From contig NZ_JABAIL010000012.1 of the NCBI RefSeq assembly GCF_012641475.1, forward strand, positions 124,001 to 188,000: DNA of 64,000 nucleotides, given 5' to 3'. Source of the DNA: Flammeovirga agarivorans. GTDB lineage: Bacteria; Bacteroidota; Bacteroidia; Cytophagales; Flammeovirgaceae. Numbering within the stretch: position 1 is the stretch's first letter; each line of letters opens with the position of its first letter. Of this stretch, positions 1-8,059 are shown piece after piece. The notes beneath the pieces were generated by a model that ran no database searches, was not told where the DNA came from, and saw only the letters and a program-made list of their open reading frames with translations. A program made the position numbers and the translations under genes.

Positions 1-319
1 TCCAGATGTCAAGAACATCCTGATCTACATTAGAATTATTTTCTTCTAATGAAGCAGCCATTTCAGATTCTTCAGATTCGATTTCTAAAATCTTTTGCCA
101 GATCTGATCTACTTTTTCATCCAAAGCTTCAACATTCGTCCTCGAACGTCGGCCTTGTTCCATGGAGCCTGCTGTATTCCAGATCTCCGTCACTTCTGAT
201 AAAACACTTTTGAAAGTAGCATCCTGAGCAGCAACCTCTTTGGCTTTTACAACCGCTTGGTCATCACCGCCCAAACACTCAGCAATCAGTGTCCAATCAA
301 TGTTAATTTCCTTATCCAT
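1..319 (-). CDS. FecR-like anti-sigma factor, N-terminal part (runs off the window)
   Basis: An open frame continues off the left edge, so only about 106 N-terminal residues are visible. It begins MDKEINIDWTLIAECLGG and includes a motif of the type WxxIAxxLxGDD and an acidic linker, as in the cytoplasmic N-terminal region of FecR/anti-sigma proteins. It lies directly downstream of the ECF sigma gene on the same strand, the usual sigma/anti-sigma order. The ATG at 319 gives a typical FecR-like start. The frame stays open to another ATG at 421 (34 more residues), which would leave only 52 bp after the sigma stop, so the start is uncertain. The periplasmic FecR domain and membrane segment are not in view. 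The role, holding the adjacent sigma factor inactive, is inferred from context. Confidence 0.6.
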   Translation of the reverse strand, partial: MDKEINIDWTLIAECLGGDDQAVVKAKEVAAQDATFKSVLSEVTEIWNTAGSMEQGRRSRTNVEALDEKVDQIWQKILEIESEESEMAASLEENNSNVDQDVLDIW

Positions 320-473
320 AAAAATTCGGATAAATTTATAATTACTCGTTAATCTTTTTTCTAGTATTTCGTGAAAGTTCTTACCTTTTCGATCCACAGT
401 AGAAACGTAAAGCTTAGGCATAGTTACGCTTCAATCTATTGACAACTAGGTAAATGTTGTGGACAAAAAAAAT

Positions 474-1103
474 CTAAAAAAATTTCCCCTCAAGAAGATT
501 TTCTATAATTAATCCAATTATTGCCCATCCACCGAACGACATTAAACTTGGGTCTGCATGCCCTTTTAACTTTTCTCTTAGTTGTTTTAAAGCTAACCCG
601 ATTTGATAATGCACTGTTCTTACAGGGATATCCAATGCTTCTGCAATCTCCTTATAAGTTAGATCTTCAAAACGGCTCATTTTAAAAATCTCTCTCATTT
701 TTTCCGGTAGTTCCTCGATAGCAGAAGTTAATCTTTTCTCTAATTCAGAAAAATGATAAGCATCTTCTGTTTCGTTTTTCGAAACTTCCATTCTTTCGGC
801 TACCCCTCTTTGGTATTCCCTTTCAAAGTTTCTTCTTTTTATAAAATTGAGCGTATGGTTTCTTGCCGCTCTATATAAATACGCTTTTAAAGATAAATTA
901 ATATTTAGGTTTTCTCTCTTCGTCCAAAAGTTCACAAAGATGTCTTGCACTAATTCCTCAGCAGTTTCCCAATCGTGGACCATGCTGTTAATAAAATTAA
1001 GAATCGCTTGATAATATTCCTTTGTGATATATTCCCAAGCCAATCGATCTCCTCCTTTTACTAAGTCGATCAATTCGCCTTCTTCTATATTTTCAAAACT
1101 CAT
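474..1103 (-). CDS. ECF RNA polymerase sigma factor (sigma-70 family, Bacteroidota type)
   Basis: The 209-residue protein has the two-domain ECF layout. Sigma region 2 is at about residues 20-90 (YYQAILNFINSMV, then WETAEELVQDIFVNFW). Region 4 is at about 125-185 (LPEKMREIFKMSRFEDLTYKEIAEAL, a helix-turn-helix reading VRTVHYQI). Length is normal for the family. The last 20 residues after region 4 are hydrophobic (GGWAIIGLIIENLLEG), as often seen in Bacteroidota ECF factors. It is transcribed before the FecR-like gene at 1-319, so the pair probably forms a cell-surface or membrane signalling unit. No TonB-dependent receptor or SusCD pair is visible here, so the regulon cannot be guessed. Confidence 0.9.
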   Translation of the reverse strand: MSFENIEEGELIDLVKGGDRLAWEYITKEYYQAILNFINSMVHDWETAEELVQDIFVNFWTKRENLNINLSLKAYLYRAARNHTLNFIKRRNFEREYQRGVAERMEVSKNETEDAYHFSELEKRLTSAIEELPEKMREIFKMSRFEDLTYKEIAEALDIPVRTVHYQIGLALKQLREKLKGHADPSLMSFGGWAIIGLIIENLLEGKFF

Positions 1104-1301
1104 TTATACTAATATCACTTATACGAAAGTTTTATTTTGTTGCCTAATATACAAAGTTTTAGGAAGTAAGGTATATGATAAATATCCCTATCCTACTTTA
1201 CAGGCTTATATTCGGCTTTTTTTTATGTAATGACGAATTATTTTTCCTATTACGTCATTTTAATTTGACGGTTTTAGAAGATTATAGACAAAATTGCTGA
1301 T

Positions 1302-1967
1302 TTACTTCTTTGTCTTTTTCTTTTTTGCAGGAGCATTGAAAAGGGACTTTCGACCATGTTTCGAGCAAATAGGACAGGTATTAGGGTCATGTCTCTGTGC
1401 CGGACAATACTCTCTACCAAAATAAATGATTTGTAGATGCAAGTCGTTCCAATCTTTTTCTTCAAATAATCGCTTGGCATCTTTTTCTGTTTGGGTAACA
1501 CTTTTTCCTGTAGAAAGTCCCCATCGGTACATCAAACGGTGAATGTGAGTATCAACCGGAAAAGAAGGAACACCAAAAGCCTGTGACATCACTACAGAAG
1601 CGGTTTTATGCCCAACTGCTGGAAGTGACTCAAGGTCTTCAAAATTATCTGGTACCTTACCATCAAACTTCTCTACAATAATCTTTGACATTCCATGAAT
1701 CCCTTTCGACTTCATTGGAGATAATCCACATGGTTTAATGATTTCTTTAATTTCTTCAACCGTTAACTGCATCATATCATAAGGGTTGTCAGCTTTTGCA
1801 AATAATAAGGGTGTAATCTTGTTCACTCTTTCATCTGTACATTGAGCAGATAATGCTACAGCCACTAATAATGTAAAAGGGTCTTTATGATCTAATGGAA
1901 TAGGTGGATTAGGATATAAAGTCTGTAAAGTATTTACGATATCTTGAACCTTCTCTTGCTTTGTCAT
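1302..1967 (-). CDS. nth: Endonuclease III (DNA glycosylase/AP lyase)
   Basis: A 221-residue HhH-GPD base-excision repair glycosylase that removes oxidised pyrimidines and cleaves at AP sites. The hairpin-helix-hairpin and catalytic lysine lie in LPAVGHKTASVVM, and the catalytic aspartate in FPVDTHIHRLMYRWGL. At the C-terminus, where E. coli Nth has four cysteines spaced C-x6-C-x2-C-x5-C for a 4Fe-4S cluster, this protein shows only C-x9-C-x2-C and then a basic tail (KKKKTKK). The normal cluster ligand set is therefore not obvious. The gene stands alone on the minus strand downstream of the divergent nagB-like gene. Confidence 0.93.
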   Translation of the reverse strand: MTKQEKVQDIVNTLQTLYPNPPIPLDHKDPFTLLVAVALSAQCTDERVNKITPLLFAKADNPYDMMQLTVEEIKEIIKPCGLSPMKSKGIHGMSKIIVEKFDGKVPDNFEDLESLPAVGHKTASVVMSQAFGVPSFPVDTHIHRLMYRWGLSTGKSVTQTEKDAKRLFEEKDWNDLHLQIIYFGREYCPAQRHDPNTCPICSKHGRKSLFNAPAKKKKTKK

Positions 1968-2373
1968 TTTATGATTTTGATGTTTGATCTTGCAATTTAT
2001 ATGATTCCGAAAATATTACCCATTTTAAATTTTGCAACCCTTAAAATTGAAGCACAATTGTACTATTAGACGTTTTTTATACACTTAAATTAAGTATCAG
2101 CTTTTTAGGCTAAAAAAATTCCGATAATCCTCATTTTGGAGTGTTGTAAGATTATATATTAAATAAATATTAAGATATCGCTCAAAAGCAAACTTATCAA
2201 CGACCAACGGCGTTTATCTATCGACGAACGTCTTGTATCGAAATAATTATGGATGCGCCCCCCGTATCTCTAATTTTGTAACGTATTCAATGATTTAATC
2301 ATAACACAATGAATGTGTTACATCTTAAAATCATTTGAATAACCACAATTGATTTAAACAAAGCATTATTAAC
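1968..2373. other. 406-bp intergenic region between divergent nth and nagB-like genes
   Basis: No coding frame is credible here. It should hold the promoters for both divergent genes. A 13-bp perfect palindrome (ACTTAAATTAAGT, 2094-2106) could be an operator, but nothing else supports that. A TAATTTTG (-7-like) lies at 2271-2278, without a TTG at the expected 19-20 bp upstream. Neither signal is secure. Confidence 0.4.
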
Positions 2374-4302
2374 ATGAACACTACAATTTTGAACCAACAA
2401 ATGATGACAGACCGAGAGTTTGAACGTTTAGAAACACTTACTTTTAACACAAGTGCTGATGCATCAGTTGTTATTGCTCATGAGATCGCTGATTTGATCC
2501 GTGATAAAGCTTCAAAAGGAGAAAATGCTGTTCTAGGACTTGCTACAGGTTCTTCCCCTCTTAAAGTATATGATGAGTTAATTCGTCTACATAAAGAAGA
2601 AGGACTTTCATTTAAAAATGTGATCACTTTCAACTTGGATGAATATTATCCAATGCAACCTGATTCGGTACATTCATATGTTCGTTTCATGAATGAAAAC
2701 TTATTCGATCACATCGATATTCAAGAGAAAAATATCCATATCCCTGACGGTACATTAGCAATGGAAGATGTATATGCTTTCTGTGCTGATTACGAAGCAA
2801 AAATTAAGCAAGCAGGTGGTTTGGATCTACAGATATTAGGTATTGGACGTACTGGTCACATTGGTTTTAACGAACCTGGTTCTACAGTAAACAGCCGTAC
2901 TCGTATGGTTACTTTAGCTGCTGTGACTCGTATTGATGCTGCTCCATCATTTGGCGGTATCGAAAACGTTCCAAAACGCGCGATTACAATGGGTGTTAAG
3001 CCAATTATGAAAGCTAAGCGTATCGTAATGATGGCTTGGGGTTCTGGTAAAGCTCCTATCGTTAAACAAATGGTAGAAGGAAACATTTCAATGCAGGTTC
3101 CTGCAACATTCCTTCAGAATCACGATAATACTTCTGTTTTCCTTGACGAAGCAGCTTCTGAGCAGTTAACTCGTGTAACTACTCCTTGGTTAGTTCGTGA
3201 AGTAGAATGGACACCAGCAATGGTGAAAAAGGCTGTTGTTTGGTTGGCATACAAAGCTGAAAAGCCAATCTTAAAACTTACTACTAATGATTATTTAGAA
3301 AGCGGTCTTGATAGCTTGCTTTCAACAAAAGGTTCTGCATACGAATTGAATATCGAAGTATTCAACATGTTGCAGCACACAATTACTGGTTGGCCAGGTG
3401 GTAAGCCTTCTGCAGACGACTCACAACGTCCAGAAAGAGCTGAACCAGCTAAAAAACGTGTAATTATCTTCTCTCCACACCCTGACGATGATGTAATCTC
3501 AATGGGTGGTACTTTCCAACGTTTAGTGGATCAAGGACATGAAGTACACGTCGCTTACCAAACTTCTGGTAACATTGCCGTATCAGATGACGATGCGCGT
3601 AGATATGCAATGTTTACTCAGTCAATGATGAAGAACTTAGGTTTCGATTCTGCAGAGTCTAGATCAAAATTCAAAGAAATTACTGGTTTCTTGGATGCGA
3701 AAGAAGATGGAGACATCGATTCATTTGCAGTTCGTCAAATCAAAGGTCAGATTCGTAGAGATGAATCTATTGCAGCTTGTCGTTACACAGGTATTCCTGA
3801 ATCACAAGTTCACTTCTTAGATTTACCATTCTATGAAACTGGTAAAGTTCGTAAAAACCCTGTAGGTGAAGCTGATATTAAGATCATCAATGAGATCATT
3901 TCAGAAATCAAACCTCACCAAATCTATGTGGCAGGTGATTTAGCCGATCCACATGGTACTCACCGTGTTTGTCTTGATGCCATCTTCGCTTCTCTTGAAG
4001 AGCTAAAAGCTGAAGATTACATGAAAGACTGTTGGGTATGGATGTATAGAGGCGCATGGCATGAGTGGCCAATCGACGAAATCGAAATGGCTGTTCCAAT
4101 GTCTCCTGAGCAAGTGTTGAAAAAGCGTACAGCAATTTTCTTCCACGAGTCTCAAAAAGATGGTGTTGTATTCCAAGGTACTGATGACCGTGAATTCTGG
4201 CAAAGAGCGGAAGAGCGTAACTCAGATACTGCCAAGTTATACAATGCACTAGGTATGGCAGAATATGAAGCAATGGAAGCGTTTGTGCGTTACCATTTCT
4301 AA
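2374..4302 (+). CDS. nagB: Glucosamine-6-phosphate deaminase (NagB) fused to a LmbE/PIG-L deacetylase-type domain
   Basis: This 642-residue two-domain protein carries a NagB isomerase/deaminase domain at about residues 20-275. It has ATGSSPLKVYDELI (phosphate binding), NLDEYY (D89, matching E. coli D72) and GIGRTGHIGFNEPGS (H162 and E167, matching H143 and E148). The position of E. coli D141 is Thr160. From about residue 360 a LmbE-like zinc hydrolase domain follows, with FSPHPDDDVISMGG and DPHGTHR. NagB converts GlcN-6-P to Fru-6-P plus ammonia; LmbE proteins deacetylate N-acetyl sugars. A single polypeptide could couple deacetylation and deamination of an amino sugar phosphate, but that is inference. 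Similar long NagB-like proteins occur in Bacteroidota. A NamZ-type muramidase gene follows. Confidence 0.9.
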   Translation: MNTTILNQQMMTDREFERLETLTFNTSADASVVIAHEIADLIRDKASKGENAVLGLATGSSPLKVYDELIRLHKEEGLSFKNVITFNLDEYYPMQPDSVHSYVRFMNENLFDHIDIQEKNIHIPDGTLAMEDVYAFCADYEAKIKQAGGLDLQILGIGRTGHIGFNEPGSTVNSRTRMVTLAAVTRIDAAPSFGGIENVPKRAITMGVKPIMKAKRIVMMAWGSGKAPIVKQMVEGNISMQVPATFLQNHDNTSVFLDEAASEQLTRVTTPWLVREVEWTPAMVKKAVVWLAYKAEKPILKLTTNDYLESGLDSLLSTKGSAYELNIEVFNMLQHTITGWPGGKPSADDSQRPERAEPAKKRVIIFSPHPDDDVISMGGTFQRLVDQGHEVHVAYQTSGNIAVSDDDARRYAMFTQSMMKNLGFDSAESRSKFKEITGFLDAKEDGDIDSFAVRQIKGQIRRDESIAACRYTGIPESQVHFLDLPFYETGKVRKNPVGEADIKIINEIISEIKPHQIYVAGDLADPHGTHRVCLDAIFASLEELKAEDYMKDCWVWMYRGAWHEWPIDEIEMAVPMSPEQVLKKRTAIFFHESQKDGVVFQGTDDREFWQRAEERNSDTAKLYNALGMAEYEAMEAFVRYHF

Positions 4303-4334
4303 AAATACTAAGTGAGTGCGATAATTGAATTATT

Positions 4335-4366
4335 AAGCATCCGAGCGTCAGCTTGGATGCTTTTTC
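4335..4366 (+). terminator. Rho-independent terminator of the nagB-like gene
   Basis: An 8-bp stem AAGCATCC/GGATGCTT (4335-4342 with 4355-4362) is followed by a T-rich run. It lies about 35 bp after the stop codon. Confidence 0.85.
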
Positions 4367-4487
4367 TTTGCACATAACTTTCTCATTCTAAACTCTCCCC
4401 ACTTTGCATTACTTTTAATCATTAGGAATGTTTTTTTAGAATGATTATTTTTTGATTTTAATTCAAGAACGTTTATCCATTCTATTG

Positions 4488-5735
4488 ATGAAAAGGCTGT
4501 ATTTTTTCTTTTTAATCACTCTACTCTTAATTACAAATACCACTTTAATCGCCCAAGAAAACAACTATGTTAAAGTAGGTATAGAAGTCTTACGCGACCA
4601 AAACTTCAAGGCACTAGCCGGTAAAAGAGTTGGATTAGTGACTAACCCGACGGGTGTTGATATTCATTTCACCTCTACCATTGATATTTTACATCAGGCT
4701 CCGAATGTTAACCTAACGGCTATTTATGGACCTGAACATGGGGCAAGAGGTGATACCGATGCAGGTGCTCATGTCAACAGCTATATCGATCCAGTTACAG
4801 GACTTAATGTTTACTCATTATATGGTAAAACACGAAAGCCTACTCCCGAAATGCTCAGTAATATTGATGTTATTGTCTATGATATTCAAGATATCGGAGT
4901 AAGGTCTTATACTTTCATCAGTACTTTAGGACTTGTGATGGAAGCTGCCGCAGAAAATAACAAAGAAGTAATTGTTTTAGATCGACCAAACCCATTAGGG
5001 GGAAAGAAAATTGAAGGAAATATTGTTGAACCCGGTTTCTTTTCTTTCGTAAGTCAATTTCCTATTCCTTACATCTATGGTTTAACTGTTGGTGAACTTG
5101 CCTATATGATGAACTATGAAGGGTGGCTTAAAGGTAAGAAACAGTGTAAACTGAAAGTGATCCCAATGAAAGGGTGGAACAGAAATATGCGTTTTCAAGA
5201 TACAGGAAGACCTTGGGTTCCCTCATCACCACATATTCCAAATGTAGCTACCGCTGAACTTTACCCTGCTACAGGTATTATCGGTGAACTGGAAGCTAGT
5301 TTTATTGGTATTGGTTATACATTACCGTTTGATGTTTTTGCAGCCGAATGGATCAATGGATTAAAATATGCTGCAGCAATGAATGCTCTAAAATTGGAAG
5401 GTGTATACTTCAGACAAATTACATTTACGCCTTATTATAAAGATAAGAAAGGAGTGAAATTACATGGTGTTCAAGTATATATCACAGACTTTGATAAAGT
5501 GAGACTTTCTGAAATTCAATTCCATGCCTTAGCTGTTTTAAAGAAATTATATCCAACAAAAAATCTGTTCCAAGGGAAAGAAAACAGATACAGCATGTTT
5601 GATAAAGTATGTGGTAGTGATCAGATAAGATTAAAATTCACTCAGAACTTTTCTTTTGAGGACATCAAAGCTTATTGGAGAAAAGATGAAACTACTTTCC
5701 TTAAAAAAGCATCCGGTTATATGATGTATCGATAA
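4488..5735 (+). CDS. namZ: NamZ-type exo-beta-N-acetylmuramidase (DUF1343), secreted
   Basis: A protein of about 415 residues with a signal peptide (MKRLYFFFLITLLLITNTT, cleavage after IAQ). Family motifs include VGLVTNPTG, YGPEHGARGDTDAG and ELEASFIGIGYTLPF. DUF1343 proteins such as B. subtilis NamZ remove terminal MurNAc from peptidoglycan fragments. The frame is open upstream to 4452, but the ATG at 4488 gives a clean signal peptide and is preferred. Standing next to a NagB-like amino-sugar enzyme, it suggests periplasmic wall-fragment breakdown feeding cytoplasmic amino-sugar catabolism (inference). Confidence 0.88.
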   Translation: MKRLYFFFLITLLLITNTTLIAQENNYVKVGIEVLRDQNFKALAGKRVGLVTNPTGVDIHFTSTIDILHQAPNVNLTAIYGPEHGARGDTDAGAHVNSYIDPVTGLNVYSLYGKTRKPTPEMLSNIDVIVYDIQDIGVRSYTFISTLGLVMEAAAENNKEVIVLDRPNPLGGKKIEGNIVEPGFFSFVSQFPIPYIYGLTVGELAYMMNYEGWLKGKKQCKLKVIPMKGWNRNMRFQDTGRPWVPSSPHIPNVATAELYPATGIIGELEASFIGIGYTLPFDVFAAEWINGLKYAAAMNALKLEGVYFRQITFTPYYKDKKGVKLHGVQVYITDFDKVRLSEIQFHALAVLKKLYPTKNLFQGKENRYSMFDKVCGSDQIRLKFTQNFSFEDIKAYWRKDETTFLKKASGYMMYR

Positions 5736-5756
5736 AACAACCTTACGGTTTGATAC

Positions 5757-5812
5757 AAAACAGTCATCTTATTATGTTACTCACACATAACATAATAAGA
5801 TGACTGTTTTTT
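5757..5812. terminator. Bidirectional terminator, 19-bp perfect stem
   Basis: CAGTCATCTTATTATGTTA (5761-5779) pairs perfectly with 5788-5806 around an 8-nt loop, flanked by A and T runs on the two sides. It serves the convergent genes at 4488-5735 (+) and 5832-6245 (-). Confidence 0.92.
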
Positions 5813-5831
5813 TATTTCCTCCAAGAAGAGT

Positions 5832-6245
5832 TTAAGCTACTGCTATTCTTCTTTCTTTGGCTTGTGATAGTAAATAAAATATACCTCCAATGGTAAATAA
5901 AGTATCTCCTATAGTCACAATCAAGTAATGGTTTATAGTAATGTCGGGTTGTGTAAACATAAAATACCACCCCATTAATGCCATAATTCCCTTTTCAAAA
6001 TTAGAATATAAAACAGCAGAAGTTCTGTATTTTTTATTTGTTGCAGCCATAAATAAATACACACCAATACAAGTTACCATCATGGCCCAATGTCCATAAA
6101 GTGGAGCTGCAAAAGGTAATTGCTGTAAATTTAATTTTAATAAAGCTTCTGTACCCAGAAACGGAGAAAAGATCATAGGAATGTTGGCTACAGCAGTAAT
6201 AAAGCCTGTAATCCAGAAATAATATTTTATCGCTTTTTCGTTCAT
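5832..6245 (-). CDS. Small 4-TM membrane protein, paralog of the upstream gene
   Basis: A 137-residue protein with four predicted hydrophobic segments (about residues 8-28, 45-68, 80-98 and 105-126). I do not recognise a named family. It aligns along its length with the protein encoded at 6277-6702: YYFWITGFIT versus NYFLVAGILT, FSPFLGTEALL versus LSPELGTYLLF, and a conserved HW in the second TM region. The two genes are 31 bp apart and probably form one transcript. Function unknown. Confidence 0.75.
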   Translation of the reverse strand: MNEKAIKYYFWITGFITAVANIPMIFSPFLGTEALLKLNLQQLPFAAPLYGHWAMMVTCIGVYLFMAATNKKYRTSAVLYSNFEKGIMALMGWYFMFTQPDITINHYLIVTIGDTLFTIGGIFYLLSQAKERRIAVA

Positions 6246-6276
6246 TGTTCTTTTATTTTGGGTAATAAATAAGAGT

Positions 6277-6702
6277 TTAGGCTAATTTTTTTTCTGATAA
6301 TGTCTGCAGTGTAAACACACCTGAAATTACCATTAATGCTTCCAATACCATAAGCATAGAATAATCTGCTGCTACCCCAAAAGTGTGGATGGAAACTTGA
6401 TTATAATCTGATAAAATGAACCATACTATACAGAAAACAATATATGTTTTTGATATAACAGCAAATAAAGCCGTAGCCCAACGAATTGTAGGGTGATAAT
6501 GGGCTGTAATCATAATCCCTCCTAAACCAACTGCCATAACACCCCAATGAATAATAATAGGTAAGTATTCAGTTGGAATATTCGATGTAAAATCAAATAA
6601 TAAATAGGTTCCCAACTCTGGCGATAACATGACAGGTAATGCACCCAATAAGGTCAGAATACCTGCAACAAGAAAATAATTTTTGGTGATAATGTTTTTC
6701 AT
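6277..6702 (-). CDS. Small 4-TM membrane protein, first of a tandem paralog pair
   Basis: A 141-residue protein with four hydrophobic segments and no recognised catalytic motif, homologous to the protein from the gene just downstream (5832-6245). A candidate Bacteroidota -7 element (TAATTTTG on the minus strand, plus positions 6727-6734) precedes the start, without a clear TTG at -33. It is probably the first gene of a two-gene operon that arose by tandem duplication. Role unknown. Confidence 0.75.
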   Translation of the reverse strand: MKNIITKNYFLVAGILTLLGALPVMLSPELGTYLLFDFTSNIPTEYLPIIIHWGVMAVGLGGIMITAHYHPTIRWATALFAVISKTYIVFCIVWFILSDYNQVSIHTFGVAADYSMLMVLEALMVISGVFTLQTLSEKKLA

Positions 6703-6777
6703 ATCTATCTGATTTATTGACGACTACAAAATTAGATATCAAACATTTTTATTCTATTGAGGTATGGTAAGAAAAAC

Positions 6778-7944
6778 TTATTGACTCAAATTCAATACTT
6801 CATTAATTGTAGAAACAAAATCTATTTCACTTAGTAGTCTTTGGTTTAAAGCTTCTAACTCTTTTCTTTTTTCTTTAAAATAAAGACGATCATCTGATTT
6901 AGCGGTATTATAATAATTGGGGGCTATATCTCTTGGATCATCATACGGTCTAGGAAAATCATTCCAAAAGTCATTTTGTCCTTCTACACGATTCTTGTAC
7001 TCTCTTCTTACTTTACCAGTCTTTGCATTATAAACGGGTCCTATATTTTTCATTTTTATAGGCTTTACTACATCAAATAAATTTATAGAAAAATAATAAT
7101 ATGAAGTCACACGTTTACCCGCAATTTTGGCTGGCATCCAAAAACCTAATGTATTTTTTAATCCTTCAATAAACTTATTATTAACCATTTCTGTAAACCC
7201 ATTGACTACCTCTACATCTCCAACCCTTCCACTACTTTTTACCGTAAGTCGAAAGACCATTTCTTTTTCATAATAGCTTTCATACTGTATTCCCTTTAAG
7301 TATTTTTTCAAGTGCTCTTTAATAGTTAGATCAGTGGCTAGAACTTCAACCGGGTTTGTTGTTTCTACATAAATAGTATCATTATCAGAATTGATCAAAT
7401 ACTTACTCACACTGATTCCATCTTTGTAATTTTCAAGGTATCTAGTGTTATTATAAATATTTGATGTGAATACACCATTATAATTATCAACTAGTAATTT
7501 CCCTGTTCGATCAATAATTTTTTCAACTCTTTCTCTATTGTTAGAATAAACTGAATACTTGATGAAATGATTTTTATAAAAGTAATCTATCCATAATCCT
7601 TCTTTCTTTCCTAACGCATAGTTTCCTTTTTGAGTAACTCTACCCTCATCATTAAACATATAGAACTTTCCATTTTCTTTCTTTTGGGATAATTCTGTAA
7701 AACTAATTAATTGATTAGTATTGATTTGATAAGTAAGGGCATATTGTTTTCCATTATCAGCATTTAAGGTTACATAGCTGTAATGGATTTTTCTTTTATC
7801 ATTCAATAAAATTGCATGATAGTTTTTATCTAACCATTTAATTTCTTTGTTACCAACCTTATTGATATGATAATCTTGGCAGAAACAAAAAAGTGGAGAC
7901 ATGGTCAATAGTAAAGTATACAATGATTTGAAGAGAATATTCAT
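6778..7944 (-). CDS. Secreted protein with MORN-like segment and TonB C-terminal-like domain
   Basis: A 388-residue protein with a signal peptide (MNILFKSLYTLLLTMSPLF, cleavage near CFCQ). Residues about 85-140 contain MORN-type repeats (GRVTQKGNYALGKKEGLW). Residues about 210-300 look like a TonB C-terminal domain: FRLTVKSSGRVGDVEVVNGF, a long helix, then FWMPAKIAGKRVTSYYYFSI, matching the usual pattern of a GxV strand and WxPAxxxGxxV. There is no transmembrane anchor or proline-rich linker, so it is not a classical energy-coupling TonB. Periplasmic or surface location is inferred. Function unknown. Confidence 0.7.
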   Translation of the reverse strand: MNILFKSLYTLLLTMSPLFCFCQDYHINKVGNKEIKWLDKNYHAILLNDKRKIHYSYVTLNADNGKQYALTYQINTNQLISFTELSQKKENGKFYMFNDEGRVTQKGNYALGKKEGLWIDYFYKNHFIKYSVYSNNRERVEKIIDRTGKLLVDNYNGVFTSNIYNNTRYLENYKDGISVSKYLINSDNDTIYVETTNPVEVLATDLTIKEHLKKYLKGIQYESYYEKEMVFRLTVKSSGRVGDVEVVNGFTEMVNNKFIEGLKNTLGFWMPAKIAGKRVTSYYYFSINLFDVVKPIKMKNIGPVYNAKTGKVRREYKNRVEGQNDFWNDFPRPYDDPRDIAPNYYNTAKSDDRLYFKEKRKELEALNQRLLSEIDFVSTINEVLNLSQ

Positions 7945-8002
7945 TAGTTTGTTTGCTTTAAATATTTTAGTTGTGGAGTCTAAGGTACAAAATCTGACGA
8001 AT

Positions 8003-8034
8003 AAAAAAAGAGCAGAGAATTAACTTCCCTACTC
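8003..8034 (-). terminator. Terminator of the minus-strand deiodinase-like gene
   Basis: A 10-bp stem with wobble pairs (8010-8019 with 8025-8034) is followed on the minus strand by a seven-T run (A run at 8003-8009). Confidence 0.8.
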
Positions 8035-8059
8035 TTCAATTATTTATTTATGAGTGATA

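Noticed and set aside
1218-1260. Inverted repeat ATGACG/CGTCAT between the sigma factor and nth genes
   Set aside because: Only 6 bp with a long loop and no T run in the right direction, so neither a terminator nor a supported operator.
2271-2278. TAATTTTG as promoter of the nagB-like gene
   Set aside because: The nearest TTG is 35 bp upstream, too far for the usual 19-20-bp spacing.
3908-4375. Minus-strand 155-residue ORF over the LmbE domain
   Set aside because: Runs through the terminator and is antisense to a well-supported coding region.
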